From positions 186,001-250,000 of the forward strand of contig CBFHOS010000001.1 of assembly GCA_965657645.1 (NCBI GenBank): a stretch of DNA of 64,000 bases, read 5' to 3'. The stretch is from CBFHOS01 sp965657645 (GTDB taxonomy: Bacteria > Pseudomonadota > Alphaproteobacteria > Puniceispirillales > Puniceispirillaceae). The position numbers and the translations under genes are program-made. Of this stretch, positions 34,609-42,567 are shown in pieces. Under the pieces are notes generated by a model. The model was not told the DNA's origin. It ran no database searches and saw nothing but the letters and a program-made list of their open reading frames with translations. Numbering within the stretch: the stretch's first letter is position 1; every line of letters begins with the position of its first letter.

Positions 34609-36141
34609 TTAGCCTATCAGCAACGAGCGTCCGGTCATAGCGGCAGGCTGTTCAAGGCCCATCATCTCTAGCAAGCTAGGCGCAAGATCACCGAGCCGGC
34701 CATTATTGAGTTTTGTACCAGCCCCGCCATTGACCAAGATCAGCGGCACCAGATTGTTGGTATGCGCCGTATGCGGCGAATTTGCGGCATCATCCCACAT
34801 CACTTCACAATTACCATGATCGGCGGTTACCAGCATTTGCCCACCAGCCGCGATCACCGCGTCACAAAGTTTACCCACACAGGCATCAACCGTTTCAACA
34901 GCATGAATAGCCGCGTTCAAATCACCGGTATGACCAACCATATCCGGATTAGCAAAGTTAATGATCAGCAAATCGTGCTTGTGGTTAGTGATACTATCAA
35001 GCGCCGCCTCTAGAACGCCATCGGCGCTCATCTCGGGCTGTAGATCATAGGTCGCAACCTTTGGCGATTGCACAAGGTGACGGTCTTCGCCGGAACGGCT
35101 GTTCTCGTCGCCGCCGTTAAAAAAGAATGTCACATGCGGATATTTCTCGGTCTCGGCTAGCCGGAGTTGACGTTTGCCGGCCTTGGCCACAACCTCACCA
35201 AGCCCATCCTCGATGGTGCCGCTGGCAAACATGATCGCCATATGCGGATCCAGAATGTCGGAATAAGAGGTCATCGCGACTATATGCGAGAATTGCGGTG
35301 GCGCGGCGTCAAAACCAACCTGATCAGGCGTCGCAAAGGCCCCCATGATCTGGCGTGCGCGATCGGCCCTAAAATTCACCATGATGAGGGCGTCACCGTC
35401 TTTCATACCGTCATAATCGCCAATTTTCCGCGCGGTGATGAACTCGTCGGTCTGGCCATTGTTATAGGCATCACTAATGGCATTGTCACAATCGGCGTAG
35501 GATGGCGCACTGCCGCTTGCAATGGCGTCATAGGCTGCGGAGGTGCGCTCCCATCTGTTATCGCGGTCCATGGCGTAATAACGGCCAGTAATCGTGGTTA
35601 TATCGGCGCCACTCGGCAGATTAGCGGCAAATTCGGGGATATCCTTGCCAGCGATCTTTGGCAACACGTCCCGGCCATCGGTAAAGGCGTGAACGGCAAC
35701 CGGAATATCGCAATCGGCAAGGCATTTGATAACCGCCAGCATATGATCCTGATGCGAATGAACGCCGCCGCGTGAGACGAGGCCCATCACATGGGCTGTG
35801 CCGCCAGAGGCCGCTAGGCTATTACAAAGATCACGCAACACCGGATTATCGGCCAGACTATTATCGGCAACGGCGGCGTTAATGCGCGGTAGATCCTGCA
35901 TCACAACACGGCCGGCTCCGATATTCATATGGCCGACTTCCGAATTGCCAACCTGCCCATCGGGTAGACCAACATCGGCGCCAGAGGCCGATACTAAACT
36001 ATGCGGGTAACGCGCCATTAGGCTGTCAAAAACGGGTGTATTTGCCAATGCCACAGCGTTATTGCGGGTCTCGGTAGAATGGCCCCACCCATCCATAATA
36101 CACAGAATAACAGGGCCGCTTGTTTGCTCTATTTTGTTCAT
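34609..36141 (-). CDS. gpmI: 2,3-bisphosphoglycerate-independent phosphoglycerate mutase
   Basis: Mn-dependent glycolytic enzyme converting 3- to 2-phosphoglycerate. Phosphatase-type start PVILCIMDGWGHS, catalytic Ser67 in PDGQVGNSEVGHMNIGAGR, NFANPDMVGHTGD and VTADHGNCEVMWD are present; 510 residues. It lies between rlmH and ctpA on the same strand, with a gap of 153 bases to ctpA. Confidence 0.96.
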   Translation of the reverse strand: MNKIEQTSGPVILCIMDGWGHSTETRNNAVALANTPVFDSLMARYPHSLVSASGADVGLPDGQVGNSEVGHMNIGAGRVVMQDLPRINAAVADNSLADNPVLRDLCNSLAASGGTAHVMGLVSRGGVHSHQDHMLAVIKCLADCDIPVAVHAFTDGRDVLPKIAGKDIPEFAANLPSGADITTITGRYYAMDRDNRWERTSAAYDAIASGSAPSYADCDNAISDAYNNGQTDEFITARKIGDYDGMKDGDALIMVNFRADRARQIMGAFATPDQVGFDAAPPQFSHIVAMTSYSDILDPHMAIMFASGTIEDGLGEVVAKAGKRQLRLAETEKYPHVTFFFNGGDENSRSGEDRHLVQSPKVATYDLQPEMSADGVLEAALDSITNHKHDLLIINFANPDMVGHTGDLNAAIHAVETVDACVGKLCDAVIAAGGQMLVTADHGNCEVMWDDAANSPHTAHTNNLVPLILVNGGAGTKLNNGRLGDLAPSLLEMMGLEQPAAMTGRSLLIG

Positions 36142-36188
36142 GCCTTGTTATAGTATCGGGGGATTATAAAGTCGAGACTGGCTGGGGT

Positions 36189-36222
36189 GCCGATTGGAGG
36201 ACGATTGGGGGACCGATTAGGT
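36189..36222. repeat. Degenerate 11-12 bp repeats between rlmH and gpmI
   Basis: Three units of the form RCCGATTGGAGG / ACGATTGGGGG / ACCGATTAGGT stand side by side in the 91-base gap upstream of gpmI and just beyond the rlmH stop. No coding role is seen. Confidence 0.55.
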
Positions 36223-36232
36223 TGCGGGTGAA

Positions 36233-36691
36233 CTAGTTTGCGCGGTGATAGGGGTGACCGGCGAGGATCGATGTCGCGCGGTATAGCTGTTCGGCCAGCA
36301 TCGCGCGGAACAGCATATGCGGCCATGTCGCCCGGCCAAGTGAAATCACCCGATCAGCGCGCTGGCGAAGGGCGTCATCATGACCATCCGCCCCGCCAAT
36401 GGCAAAGCATACCGTGCCAACCCCGTCATCGCGCCATTGTCCGATCAGGGCGGCTAATTCTTCGGAGGAATGATCACGGCCACGCGGGTCGAGCGCGACC
36501 AGATTTGCGCCATCGGGCATCGCCTTTAACAGGCGTGCAGTTTCGTCCGCGGTGCGTTTGGGGCCGTCTTTGAATTTGGATTCCACCTCAATGAGGGATC
36601 CACCATTGGGCAGGCGTTCCAGCCAATCTTGCACCAATGTTGTCTCTGGGCTGTTGCGCCCCTTGCCAACCGCAAGAATAACCAGCTTCAT
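36233..36691 (-). CDS. rlmH: 23S rRNA pseudouridine-1915 N3-methyltransferase RlmH
   Basis: SPOUT methyltransferase acting on Psi1915 in helix 69 of the 70S ribosome. It shows LVALDPRGRDHSSEE, the cofactor loop FAIGGADGHDD, and the C-terminal SLGRATWPHMLFRAMLAEQL ... GHPYHRAN. It has 152 residues. It is 28 bases downstream of rsfS in the nadD-rsfS-rlmH group. Confidence 0.96.
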   Translation of the reverse strand: MKLVILAVGKGRNSPETTLVQDWLERLPNGGSLIEVESKFKDGPKRTADETARLLKAMPDGANLVALDPRGRDHSSEELAALIGQWRDDGVGTVCFAIGGADGHDDALRQRADRVISLGRATWPHMLFRAMLAEQLYRATSILAGHPYHRAN

Positions 36692-36719
36692 GGCCTGTTT
36701 CCTGTAATTTGCTGGGTGC

Positions 36720-37091
36720 CTAGGCGTCAGTGCCGACGGTCACGACTTCTTCGGCTTGCTCGCTCGTCCACATCCGCTCTAGACCGTAAAAATCGCGTAC
36801 CTCTGGCCGGAACAGATGCACGATAACGTCATTGGCGTCGATTAGGACCCAATCGGCTTGGCGCAATCCTTCAAGCCCGAGCAGTTCGATGCCGGCTTGT
36901 TTCAATTTGAATTCGACATGCTCTGCCATTGCCGCAACCTGGCGCGATGAGGAACCACTAGCGATCACCATGTAATCGGCCATCGATGATTTCCCCGCGA
37001 GAGGAATGGTGACAATATTTTCCGCTTTATCACTATCGAGAGATGTGGAAATTAGGTCGAGGATCTGATCCGGTGTCAGCTGAGTCCGCAC
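36720..37091 (-). CDS. rsfS: Ribosomal silencing factor RsfS
   Basis: Binds L14 and blocks subunit joining when nutrients are low. Family core: ADYMVIASGSSSRQVAAMAEHV, LEGLRQADWVLIDANDVIVHLFRPEVRDFY LERMW. It has 123 residues and starts with GTG at 37091. It sits between nadD and rlmH, the standard arrangement. Confidence 0.95.
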   Translation of the reverse strand: MRTQLTPDQILDLISTSLDSDKAENIVTIPLAGKSSMADYMVIASGSSSRQVAAMAEHVEFKLKQAGIELLGLEGLRQADWVLIDANDVIVHLFRPEVRDFYGLERMWTSEQAEEVVTVGTDA

Positions 37092-37139
37092 TTTAGAAAT
37101 GGTCGTCTCTCCATAATTTGGTTTGGCACTGCATTGATA

Positions 37140-37766
37140 CTACTTTCCTTGCAATGCCCGTAGCGCCGTTGCCGAAGCAGGGTGTCGGCGGCCAGCAATA
37201 AAACACCAAAATGGTGCTTTGCGGGTCTGGCATACTCCGTCTTTGGTTAATTGGCTAGTCAGATGTTTCGCCAATTGCCGCGATGACAGCCGCACAGATT
37301 TTAATTTCCGACCGGCGCAAATAGCCTGATAAGAATAGCTTGGTCGGTCAATCACGGCAATGGGCATGGTATTTTTGATCCGCCGCCATTCTCGCCATGA
37401 GAAAAACTGGACCAGATTATCGGCCCCCATAATCCATGTAAAAGCCATTTTAGGGGCCATCACCTTCAATGAATTCAATGTCTTATATGTATATGACGAG
37501 CGAAAGCCAACCTCTGGGCTAATCACTTTTATGAATGGGTATGGTGCCGTAATCTGGCGGGCATGATCGATCCGCGCGGCCAAAGATTGCATCGCCGCGG
37601 TCGATTTCAGCGGGTTTTGCGGCGATACGAGCATCCATATTTCGTCAAGCTGGAGGGTCTTATGCGCGGTTAATGCCATGTGCAAATGACCGTCATGTGC
37701 CGGATTAAACGAGCCACCAATGAGGCCAACACGCCGCCGCCGCGAATCGTGGAACAGCGCTGGCAT
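37140..37766 (-). CDS. nadD: Nicotinate-nucleotide adenylyltransferase
   Basis: Makes deamido-NAD from nicotinate mononucleotide and ATP. Nucleotidyltransferase motif GLIGGSFNPAHDGHLHMAL contains the HxGH-like catalytic histidines; MLVSPQNPLK and WIMGADNLVQFFSWREW follow. ATG 37766 gives 208 residues and avoids overlapping proA; in-frame starts at 37814 and 37829 would overlap it. The usual ISxTxxR motif near the C-terminus is not obvious (SSRQLAKHL occupies the region). Confidence 0.92.
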   Translation of the reverse strand: MPALFHDSRRRRVGLIGGSFNPAHDGHLHMALTAHKTLQLDEIWMLVSPQNPLKSTAAMQSLAARIDHARQITAPYPFIKVISPEVGFRSSYTYKTLNSLKVMAPKMAFTWIMGADNLVQFFSWREWRRIKNTMPIAVIDRPSYSYQAICAGRKLKSVRLSSRQLAKHLTSQLTKDGVCQTRKAPFWCFIAGRRHPASATALRALQGK

Positions 37767-37794
37767 ATGGTGGCGCCTCGCCACAAATTGATCC

Positions 37795-39054
37795 CTAGGG
37801 GCGGGTCTGGCCATTGCCTCTAACCGCATATTTGAAACTGGTTAGCTGGGCCGTGCCAACGGGCCCCCGCGCATGCAAGCGTCCGGTTGCGATACCAATT
37901 TCGGCGCCCATACCAAATTCACCGCCATCGGCAAACTGGGTGGATGCATTGACCATGACAATGGCACTATCAACAAGGGCGAGGAACCGTTCGGCCTCGG
38001 CCTCGTCTTCGGTAATAATGCAATCAGTGTGATCAGAGCCATAGGTGCCGATATGGGCAATTGCCGCATCCAGCCCATCGACGATTCGCACCGCAATAAT
38101 GCTATCGAGATATTCGGTTACCCAATCCTCGTCAGTAGCGGCAATCATTTGGGGCACAAGGGCACAGCTATCTGCGTCACCGCGCAATTCACATCCGGCA
38201 TCAAGCAAGGCCGTGGCGATTTGCGGCAACATCGTGCTGGCAATAGCCCGGTCGATTAATAGGGTTTCTGCCGCGCCGCAAATACCGGTCCGGCGCATTT
38301 TCGCATTAACCGCAATCGATACGGCCTTTTTGGCATCGGCATGGGCGCTGATATAAAGGTGACAAATGCCTTCAAGATGGGCGAATACAGGCACCCGTGC
38401 TTCGTTTTGCACGCGCTCTACCAGCGAGCGTCCACCACGCGGAATAATCACATCAATCTCGCCTGTCGCCGTTAACATGGCGCCTACCGCTGCACGGTCG
38501 CTTGTTGGTACCATCTGCACCGCACCGGCCGGTAGACCAGCCGCGCCAAGACCTTGGCCCATAATTTCGGCCAATAGGGTGGCGGTATGGTGGCTATCCG
38601 ATCCACCACGCAAAATCGCCGCATTTCCAGCCATCAAACAAAGGCCACCCGCATCAATCGTTACATTCGGCCGCGATTCGTAAATCACCCCGATAATCCC
38701 GAGCGGGGTTGATACGCGGCTGATATGCAGGCCGTTCGGCTGGGTCCATTCGGCCAGAACCGCGCCCAGCGGGTCACGCAATGTGGCAATCGCCTCAAGA
38801 CCGGCCGCCATTGCCTCAACCCGGTCATTATCAAGCGTCAAACGGTCAATGAAAGCGGTGCTCACCTTGTTTTCAACGGCGCGATTCACATCGATTGCAT
38901 TGGTTGTCAGGATGTCATCCCGCCGATCACGAATAAGCGCGGCGATATGGGTAAGAGCGCCAACCCGCGCCGTATAATCACTATTCGCCAAGACATTCTG
39001 GGCCGCGCGTGCGTTTGCCACCAGTTCAGAAATCATTGCTGATTGATCGTTCAT
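37795..39054 (-). CDS. proA: Gamma-glutamyl phosphate reductase
   Basis: Second step of proline synthesis, reducing gamma-glutamyl phosphate with NADPH. Motifs: GIIGVIYESRPNVTIDAGGLCLMAGNAAILRGG (N-terminal dehydrogenase fold), the catalytic Cys in RRTGICGAAETLLID, and the C-terminal FGMGAEIGIATGRLHARGPVG. It has 419 residues. It follows proB by 88 bases on the same strand. Confidence 0.97.
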   Translation of the reverse strand: MNDQSAMISELVANARAAQNVLANSDYTARVGALTHIAALIRDRRDDILTTNAIDVNRAVENKVSTAFIDRLTLDNDRVEAMAAGLEAIATLRDPLGAVLAEWTQPNGLHISRVSTPLGIIGVIYESRPNVTIDAGGLCLMAGNAAILRGGSDSHHTATLLAEIMGQGLGAAGLPAGAVQMVPTSDRAAVGAMLTATGEIDVIIPRGGRSLVERVQNEARVPVFAHLEGICHLYISAHADAKKAVSIAVNAKMRRTGICGAAETLLIDRAIASTMLPQIATALLDAGCELRGDADSCALVPQMIAATDEDWVTEYLDSIIAVRIVDGLDAAIAHIGTYGSDHTDCIITEDEAEAERFLALVDSAIVMVNASTQFADGGEFGMGAEIGIATGRLHARGPVGTAQLTSFKYAVRGNGQTRP

Positions 39055-39142
39055 AATGCCAGAGCCTTTATTGGTTACGCTTGGGTTTGAATATGGTGCA
39101 CAATTCTAATGCGGGTAGGGCAGAATGCAAATGCGTGCCTGA

Positions 39143-40282
39143 TCACAATTCTACTACCACCAGATTATCCGCATGGATCATTTCATCGCGGCCACGATAG
39201 CCCAGCAGGTTTTCGATCTCGCTACTTTTATGGCCATTAATCTTTGTCGCATCACTTGCCGAATAGGCGGACAGGCCATGCGCCACAGTGTCACCTGCCT
39301 GATTATTGACTGCCACCAGATCGCCGCGTTCAAAATTGCCCTCAACCGATACAACACCGGCGGGTAATAGCGACAGGCCTTTTTTCACCGCTTTTGCGGC
39401 GCCATTATCAACGATTATGCGCCCCTTTGGCGATAATGCGCCGGCAATCCATTGTTTGCGCGCGGCCAAGGGTGATGCTTCGGCATGAAATAATGTGCTT
39501 CTGCCGCCTTCTTTTAACGCCTTAATAGGCTGGTTCCCGCGGCCATCACAGATCAGCATCTGGCACCCCGCGCCGGTTGCAATGCGTGCGGCCTCTAATT
39601 TTGTCACCATCCCGCCCGACGCATAGCTGGCATTAGCAGTTCCCGCCATCGCCATTATATCGGTGGTAATTGTGCGCACGCTGGCGAGGTGCTCGGCGGT
39701 GTCGCTGGCACGCGGATTGGCCGTATAGAGACCATCCACATCAGATAACAGCACTAGCATATCGGCGCTAACCATTGCCCCGACACGGGCCGCCAGACGG
39801 TCATTATCGCCAAAGCGGATTTCCGAAGTTGCCACCGTGTCATTCTCGTTCACCACCGGCACGGCGCCATGATCTAGCAAAGCGCGAATGGTGGCGCGTG
39901 CATTGAGGTGCCGGCGCCTTGTCTCGGTATCATCAGGCGACAATAAAATCTGTGCGGTGCGGATGTCATGCTTTGCCAGCGCTTCCATCCATGAATGCGC
40001 AAGAACAACCTGACCGGCGGCCGCGGCGGCCTGTTTTTCCTCGATCTGCATGGTTCCGCTTTCGATGCCTAGCACACGGTTGCCAAGGATAATGGCGCCG
40101 CTCGATACGACTATGACGGCTTTACCTGCGGCACGTAGGGCGGCGATGTCGGTGGCAATTCCGGCCAGCCAAGCGGCGTTGATTGCGTTGCTTGCCTCGT
40201 CAACAAGCAGAGCAGAGCCGACTTTTAGAACAACAATTTCGGCGTTTTCAATGGCTGTGGATGCCTCGTTTATGGCGACCAT
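39143..40282 (-). CDS. proB: Glutamate 5-kinase
   Basis: First step of proline synthesis, normally feedback-inhibited by proline. Amino-acid-kinase domain (about 15-260: IVVLKVGSALLVD, VVSSGAIILGNRVLG, PVVNENDTVATSEIRFGDND, GGMVTKLEAA) followed by a C-terminal PUA domain (about 283-370). It has 379 residues. Its start overlaps the obgE stop by 13 bases, so obgE-proB-proA form one operon. Confidence 0.97.
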   Translation of the reverse strand: MVAINEASTAIENAEIVVLKVGSALLVDEASNAINAAWLAGIATDIAALRAAGKAVIVVSSGAIILGNRVLGIESGTMQIEEKQAAAAAGQVVLAHSWMEALAKHDIRTAQILLSPDDTETRRRHLNARATIRALLDHGAVPVVNENDTVATSEIRFGDNDRLAARVGAMVSADMLVLLSDVDGLYTANPRASDTAEHLASVRTITTDIMAMAGTANASYASGGMVTKLEAARIATGAGCQMLICDGRGNQPIKALKEGGRSTLFHAEASPLAARKQWIAGALSPKGRIIVDNGAAKAVKKGLSLLPAGVVSVEGNFERGDLVAVNNQAGDTVAHGLSAYSASDATKINGHKSSEIENLLGYRGRDEMIHADNLVVVEL

Positions 40283-41304
40283 GGCTCTTCTTCCTCGGGC
40301 CGGTTTTCCTCGGCCACAGCGTCTTCGATCACACTGATGAGGCGGCGCAGAACAGGGGTAACACCCTCACCAGTAACTGCGGATAATTGTAGAATATTGG
40401 TTGCGCCCTCGGCCTTCAATGCCTTGGTCAGATCATCGGCGTAATCGGCTGGTGTGGCGTCAAGCTTGGTTAGGCCAACGATTTCAGGCTTGTCATTCAA
40501 CCCGCCGCCATAAGCCTTTAGCTCGTCGCGCAAAATGCGCCAAGCGGCAACCGGATCGGTGCCCGTCGCATCAACCAGGTGCAACAGCACGCGGCAGCGT
40601 TCGACATGCCCCAAAAACCGGTGACCGAGGCCAGCGCCAAGATGCGCGCCCTCAATCAGGCCGGGAATGTCTGCCATCACAAATTCTTTCGCATCCACTC
40701 CGACCACGCCCAGATTAGGGTGCAGGGTGGTGAAGGGATAATCGGCAATTTTTGGCCGCGCCGCTGAAACCGCACTCAAGAACGTCGATTTTCCGGCATT
40801 GGGCATACCCAAAAGACCGGCATCGGCGATTAGCTTGAGGCGTAACCATACCCACATCTCCTGACCCTCTTCACCGGGTTGGGATTTGCGCGGTGCGCGA
40901 TTGGTCGAAGATTTGAAAAAGGCGTTGCCTTTACCGCCACTGCCGCCCTTGGCCAGAATAATCTCTTGGCCCTCATAGGTTAGATCGGCAAGCACGGTCT
41001 TTTGATCATCAGACAAAATCTGGGTGCCGATCGGAAGCTTCATGATCACGTCATTGCCAGACGCACCAGAGCGGTCACGGCCAGCACCAGGGCGGCCCGA
41101 TTCGGCTTTGAAATGCTGTTGATAACGATAATCGATGAGGGTGTTCAGGCCGTTTACCGCCTTGGCGATGACGTCACCACCGCGCCCACCATTACCACCA
41201 TCAGGCCCGCCAAGAGGCACATGGGCTTCGCGGCGAAAGCTCACTGATCCGGGGCCACCATGGCCGGAACGCGTATAGATTTTAGCCTGATCGAGGAATT
41301 TCAT
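40270..41304 (-). CDS. obgE: GTPase ObgE/CgtA
   Basis: GTPase for late 50S assembly and stress signalling. Obg fold with Gly-rich helices (about 1-160: MKFLDQAKIYTRSGHGGPG), then the G domain with P-loop GMPNAGKSTFLSA, switch DIPGLIEGAHLGAGLG and TKLD. It has 344 residues from ATG 41304 and lacks the extra C-terminal OCT domain of Gram-positive forms. A terminator separates it from rpmA upstream. Confidence 0.97.
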   Translation of the reverse strand: MKFLDQAKIYTRSGHGGPGSVSFRREAHVPLGGPDGGNGGRGGDVIAKAVNGLNTLIDYRYQQHFKAESGRPGAGRDRSGASGNDVIMKLPIGTQILSDDQKTVLADLTYEGQEIILAKGGSGGKGNAFFKSSTNRAPRKSQPGEEGQEMWVWLRLKLIADAGLLGMPNAGKSTFLSAVSAARPKIADYPFTTLHPNLGVVGVDAKEFVMADIPGLIEGAHLGAGLGHRFLGHVERCRVLLHLVDATGTDPVAAWRILRDELKAYGGGLNDKPEIVGLTKLDATPADYADDLTKALKAEGATNILQLSAVTGEGVTPVLRRLISVIEDAVAEENRPEEEEPWSP

Positions 41305-41351
41305 AATATGATTTCCGTGCGGACTCCCATGAGCCAATTCGTCAGTGTACG

Positions 41352-41382
41352 AAAAAGGGGGAACAACAAGCGTTATCCCCCC
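41352..41382 (-). terminator. Rho-independent terminator after rplU-rpmA
   Basis: Read on the minus strand: GGGGGATAAC, a 7-base loop, GTTCCCCC, then TTTTT. A stem of five G-C pairs extended by an inner part with a small bulge precedes the T run. It lies about 45 bases after the rpmA stop and 50 before the obgE ATG. Confidence 0.7.
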
Positions 41383-41403
41383 GCGTTTCCAGCTGCCATA
41401 GGA

Positions 41404-41423
41404 CAGCTTAAATGTCTAAGCTG
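41404..41423 (-). other. Hairpin directly after rpmA
   Basis: A perfect 7-bp stem (CAGCTTA / TAAGCTG) with a 6-base loop begins four bases after the rpmA stop. It has no T run, so it is more likely an mRNA 3'-end stabiliser ahead of the true terminator at 41352-41382. Confidence 0.5.
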
Positions 41424-41426
41424 AGC

Positions 41427-41696
41427 CTATTCGGCAGCTTCCGCCATCGGCAGTACATTCACAAACATTTTGCCGCCTGACTTTTCTTTGAAAGCAACCT
41501 TGCCTTCAATCAAAGCAAACAAAGTGTGATCCTTGCCCATGCCGACATTCACGCCGGGGTTAACTTTGGTGCCGCGCTGGCGAACAATGATGTTGCCCGC
41601 AAGAACAGATTCGCCACCGTATTTTTTAACGCCAAGACGACGACCAGCCGAATCGCGGCCGTTTCTGGAGCTACCACCTGCTTTTTTATGTGCCAT
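41427..41696 (-). CDS. rpmA: 50S ribosomal protein L27
   Basis: Large-subunit protein reaching the peptidyl-transferase centre. MAHKKAGGSSRNGRDSAGRRLG, then GNIIVRQRGTKVNPGVNVGMGKDHTLFAL; 89 residues. The N-terminus begins directly with the mature-type sequence, with no Firmicute-type cleaved extension. It follows rplU by 73 bases. Confidence 0.98.
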   Translation of the reverse strand: MAHKKAGGSSRNGRDSAGRRLGVKKYGGESVLAGNIIVRQRGTKVNPGVNVGMGKDHTLFALIEGKVAFKEKSGGKMFVNVLPMAEAAE

Positions 41697-41769
41697 TTTT
41701 CAAACCCTTTTTAGTCAACTGCGGTGCCGGCCCTTGGTGCCGGTTGCACTTGGTTATGTCTTAGCCGCG

Positions 41770-42264
41770 TTATTTCTTAGCCGCTGCTTTTGGAGCTGCT
41801 TTCTTTTTTGCGGCGGCGGCCTTTTTCGGCGCTGCTGCTTTTGGAGCTGCTTTCTTTGGTGCTGCCTTAGCTTCTGCCTTTGGTGCTGCTGCTTTTGCCG
41901 GTGCGGCTTTCTTCGCTGCTGGCTTGGCGGCTGGCTTGGCTAGACCCTTACCGTCTGCAGAGACGGCGGTGATTTTCAGCAAGGTCAGATCTTGGCGATG
42001 ACCCATTGTACGACGGTGGTTCTTCCGGCGCTTGCGGCGGAAAATGATGATTTTCGGTCCACGTGTCTGGCTTACCAAAGTGGCGCTAACAGCGGCCCCT
42101 TCAACGCGTGGTGTGCCGATTGTGACCTTGTCACCGTCACCAAGCATTACGATGTCGTCCAGAATAACCTGAGACCCTTCTTCGCCAGCGATACGCTCAA
42201 CGAGGATAGTGTCATCTTTGGAGACGCGATATTGTTTGCCGCCGGTCTTCACCAATGCATACAT
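41770..42264 (-). CDS. rplU: 50S ribosomal protein L21 with basic Ala/Lys tail
   Basis: Large-subunit protein binding 23S rRNA. Residues 1-100 are ordinary L21 (MYALVKTGGKQYRVSKDDTI, IIIFRRKRRKNHRRTMGHRQ). Residues 108-164 form a tail of Ala, Lys and Pro (KKAAPKAAAPKKA units) like histone-H1-type tails; normal L21 is about 103 residues. AAGGA precedes the ATG. Expression is probably from the promoter at 42404-42431, leaving a leader of about 130 bases. Confidence 0.96.
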   Translation of the reverse strand: MYALVKTGGKQYRVSKDDTILVERIAGEEGSQVILDDIVMLGDGDKVTIGTPRVEGAAVSATLVSQTRGPKIIIFRRKRRKNHRRTMGHRQDLTLLKITAVSADGKGLAKPAAKPAAKKAAPAKAAAPKAEAKAAPKKAAPKAAAPKKAAAAKKKAAPKAAAKK

Positions 42265-42567
42265 GGCGATAATCCTTATCTATTCATAAACCCGCGCCTT
42301 TTTTAACGTAAAGGCTTCGGTCTGTCTGCCCTTGGTCACTCTAGGGTGTGGTCCGGGCGCATAATTAAACCGCGCTGGGCCCCCAGTGCGGATTGAGGGC
42401 TGGAATATACGCCTCACGCCCCTTCTGTCAAGTCCGTAATCGTTTTCCCTGCTCGTATTTTGCCAGCATTATCTGGCCGCATTACCAAGCCGCGTGATCG
42501 AACTGCCACATAAGCGTAATATAAGGTCACCACACCGCGCTTTTGCGGTGCGGCGAAAGGGTCGTGA
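42265..42567. other. 303-base gap between the dehydratase-like gene and rplU
   Basis: Holds the rplU promoter (42404-42431, minus strand), a leader of about 130 bases with small GC-rich stems, and a 6-bp stem (CACCGC / GCGGTG, 42533-42550) just beyond the stop of the upstream gene. No tRNA or small gene was recognised. Confidence 0.6.
42404..42431 (-). promoter_or_regulatory. Promoter of rplU-rpmA
   Basis: On the minus strand a perfect TTGACA (42431-42426) is followed after 16 bases by TATATT (42409-42404). This is the best sigma-70 match noticed in the window. Transcription would start near 42397. Confidence 0.75.

Noticed and set aside
42533..42550. Hairpin as a terminator for the dehydratase-like gene
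   Set aside because: The 6-bp stem has no T run on the minus strand, so termination is not supported.
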